Below are positions 63,260 through 64,000 of a DNA stretch of 64,000 nt, piece after piece. This DNA comes from Bacillota bacterium. GTDB taxonomy: Bacteria > Bacillota > Desulfotomaculia > Desulfotomaculales > VENG01. Each line of letters starts with the position of its first letter. Position 1 is the first letter of the stretch. The DNA is taken from NCBI GenBank assembly GCA_009711705.1, contig VENG01000015.1, positions 1 to 64,000 on the forward strand, written 5' to 3'. A program made the translations under genes and the position numbers. The notes beneath the pieces are model-generated. The model did not search any database. It was given only the letters and a program-made list of their open reading frames with translations, and was not told where the DNA came from.

Positions 63260-64000
63260 TTATTGCAAGAAGAACGAATGAGCTGCCGCATTTACAACTT
63301 CAGACAGCGGCCCCGGATATACACCGATAATCAGAGTCACAAGCATAGTAACAACAAGTGTAATGGCCACCGGGCTGGACACCTTAATCGGTGTAGAATC
63401 AGCCGGTTCATCTCGATACATAACCAAAGCTACCCGGAGGTAGTAATATACCGATACCATACTCATGATTAAACCGATAAAGGCAAGCCATAGGTAATTA
63501 TCTACTATGGTTTTGAAAAGGTAAAACTTACCCACGAATCCCGCGAGTGGTGGAATACCCGCCATACTGAGCATAGCCACCAACATTACTACGGCCATTA
63601 AAGGAGAGCGCTGGCTTAATCCGGCGTAATCCTTTATTTTATCACTGCCTGTAATGTTATAGAAGTAGGTGGCAACAGTAAACGCACCGAGCGTAGCAAA
63701 AACGTATAAGAAGGCATAAAACATAACACCCTTTATACCCGCCTCAGTAGCAGTCACCAAGCCTACCAGTATATATCCTGCCTGGGCAATACTAGAGTAA
63801 GCCAAAAGACGCTTAATGTTATCCTGCGGTATGGCAACAAGGTTACCCACAATAATGGTAACTCCTGCCAGTATGGCCACAACCATTGCCCAATGCTCCC
63901 ATATACCTGGGAGAGCAGCGACAAAAATCCGGAGCAGTATGGCAAATGATGCTGCCTTTGACCCCACAGCCAGAAACGCAGTAACAGGAGTGGGTGCTCC
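63260..64000 (-). CDS. nuoN: NADH-quinone oxidoreductase subunit N (C-terminal part, runs off the window)
   Basis: The frame continues to the edge of the window: [20 protein letters not shown], then the antiporter-type helix 12 region [20 protein letters not shown] and the discontinuous-helix [24 protein letters not shown] and later helices, ending with a hydrophobic tail. These are typical of the proton-translocating NuoN membrane subunit of complex I. The N-terminal half lies outside the window. As the last gene of the nuo operon its terminator follows at once. Confidence 0.92.
   Translation of the reverse strand, partial: GAPTPVTAFLAVGSKAASFAILLRIFVAALPGIWEHWAMVVAILAGVTIIVGNLVAIPQDNIKRLLAYSSIAQAGYILVGLVTATEAGIKGVMFYAFLYVFATLGAFTVATYFYNITGSDKIKDYAGLSQRSPLMAVVMLVAMLSMAGIPPLAGFVGKFYLFKTIVDNYLWLAFIGLIMSMVSVYYYLRVALVMYRDEPADSTPIKVSSPVAITLVVTMLVTLIIGVYPGPLSEVVNAAAHSFFLQ

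Overview
The window looks like part of the chromosome of an endospore-forming, anaerobic, low-to-mid-GC Firmicute, most likely a Peptococcaceae/Desulfotomaculum-type Clostridium. The clues are a Spo0E-like phosphatase, spore-coat-style genes behind a sigma-K-like promoter, a selenocysteine peroxiredoxin, several sulfur-anion carriers, a NuoN subunit and strong AGGAGG ribosome sites with frequent GTG/TTG starts. No rRNA, tRNA or CRISPR array was seen. Species assignment is inference.

Layout. 0-1.5 kb holds remnants (alpha/beta-hydrolase, IS110). 1.6-6.8 kb: SulP anion permease, a rifamycin-phosphotransferase-like enzyme and a Spo0E-like protein. 6.9-15 kb: two TauE/SafE exporters, a DASS anion transporter, a sulfotransferase, a TyrR-like PAS/AAA+ regulator lacking the GAFTGA loop, and a Crp/Fnr regulator, apparently a sulfur/anion region. 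15-18.2 kb: DUF3795, a frameshifted cupin, a chimeric integrase/IS91 remnant and two copies of an unrecognised 48-49 aa gene. 18.3-27.7 kb: three paralogous multicopper-oxidase-like proteins whose copper motifs are complementary, a 1532-aa beta-helix protein and a DUF3231 protein; none of the four cupredoxin/beta-helix proteins has a signal peptide, which together with the promoter suggests a spore-surface oxidase.

27.7-41.3 kb: CheB-CheR-PAS protein, a kinase gene with an in-frame TAA, a PEP-synthase-like gene with an in-frame TGA, TetR, a methyltransferase, a frameshifted IS110 and signal peptidase I. Many dispersed repeats lie here. 41.5-50.5 kb: YifB/ComM, a PaaI thioesterase, MaoC, DUF2889, a TetR/ABC-2/HlyD export operon and adenine deaminase. 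50.6-51.7 kb: a cupin plus a peroxiredoxin in which TGA replaces the catalytic cysteine codon. 51.7-58.4 kb: a leftward operon of ECF sigma, TolB-like protein, membrane protein, ABC-2 ATPase and permease, and DUF1287 lipoprotein. 58.5-64 kb: a Cys-rich micro-ORF, YraN, DUF3006, C_GCAxxG_C_C protein, MoxR/CoxE pair, enoyl-CoA hydratase and the start-less end of nuoN.

The most notable points are the selenoprotein peroxiredoxin, the probable split spore-coat multicopper oxidase, and a composite dispersed element joining a copied yifB 5' end to a terminator and a convergent 48-49 aa gene. The window also carries many broken genes (nonsense codons, homopolymer frameshifts, fusions), so it behaves as an actively decaying accessory stretch.
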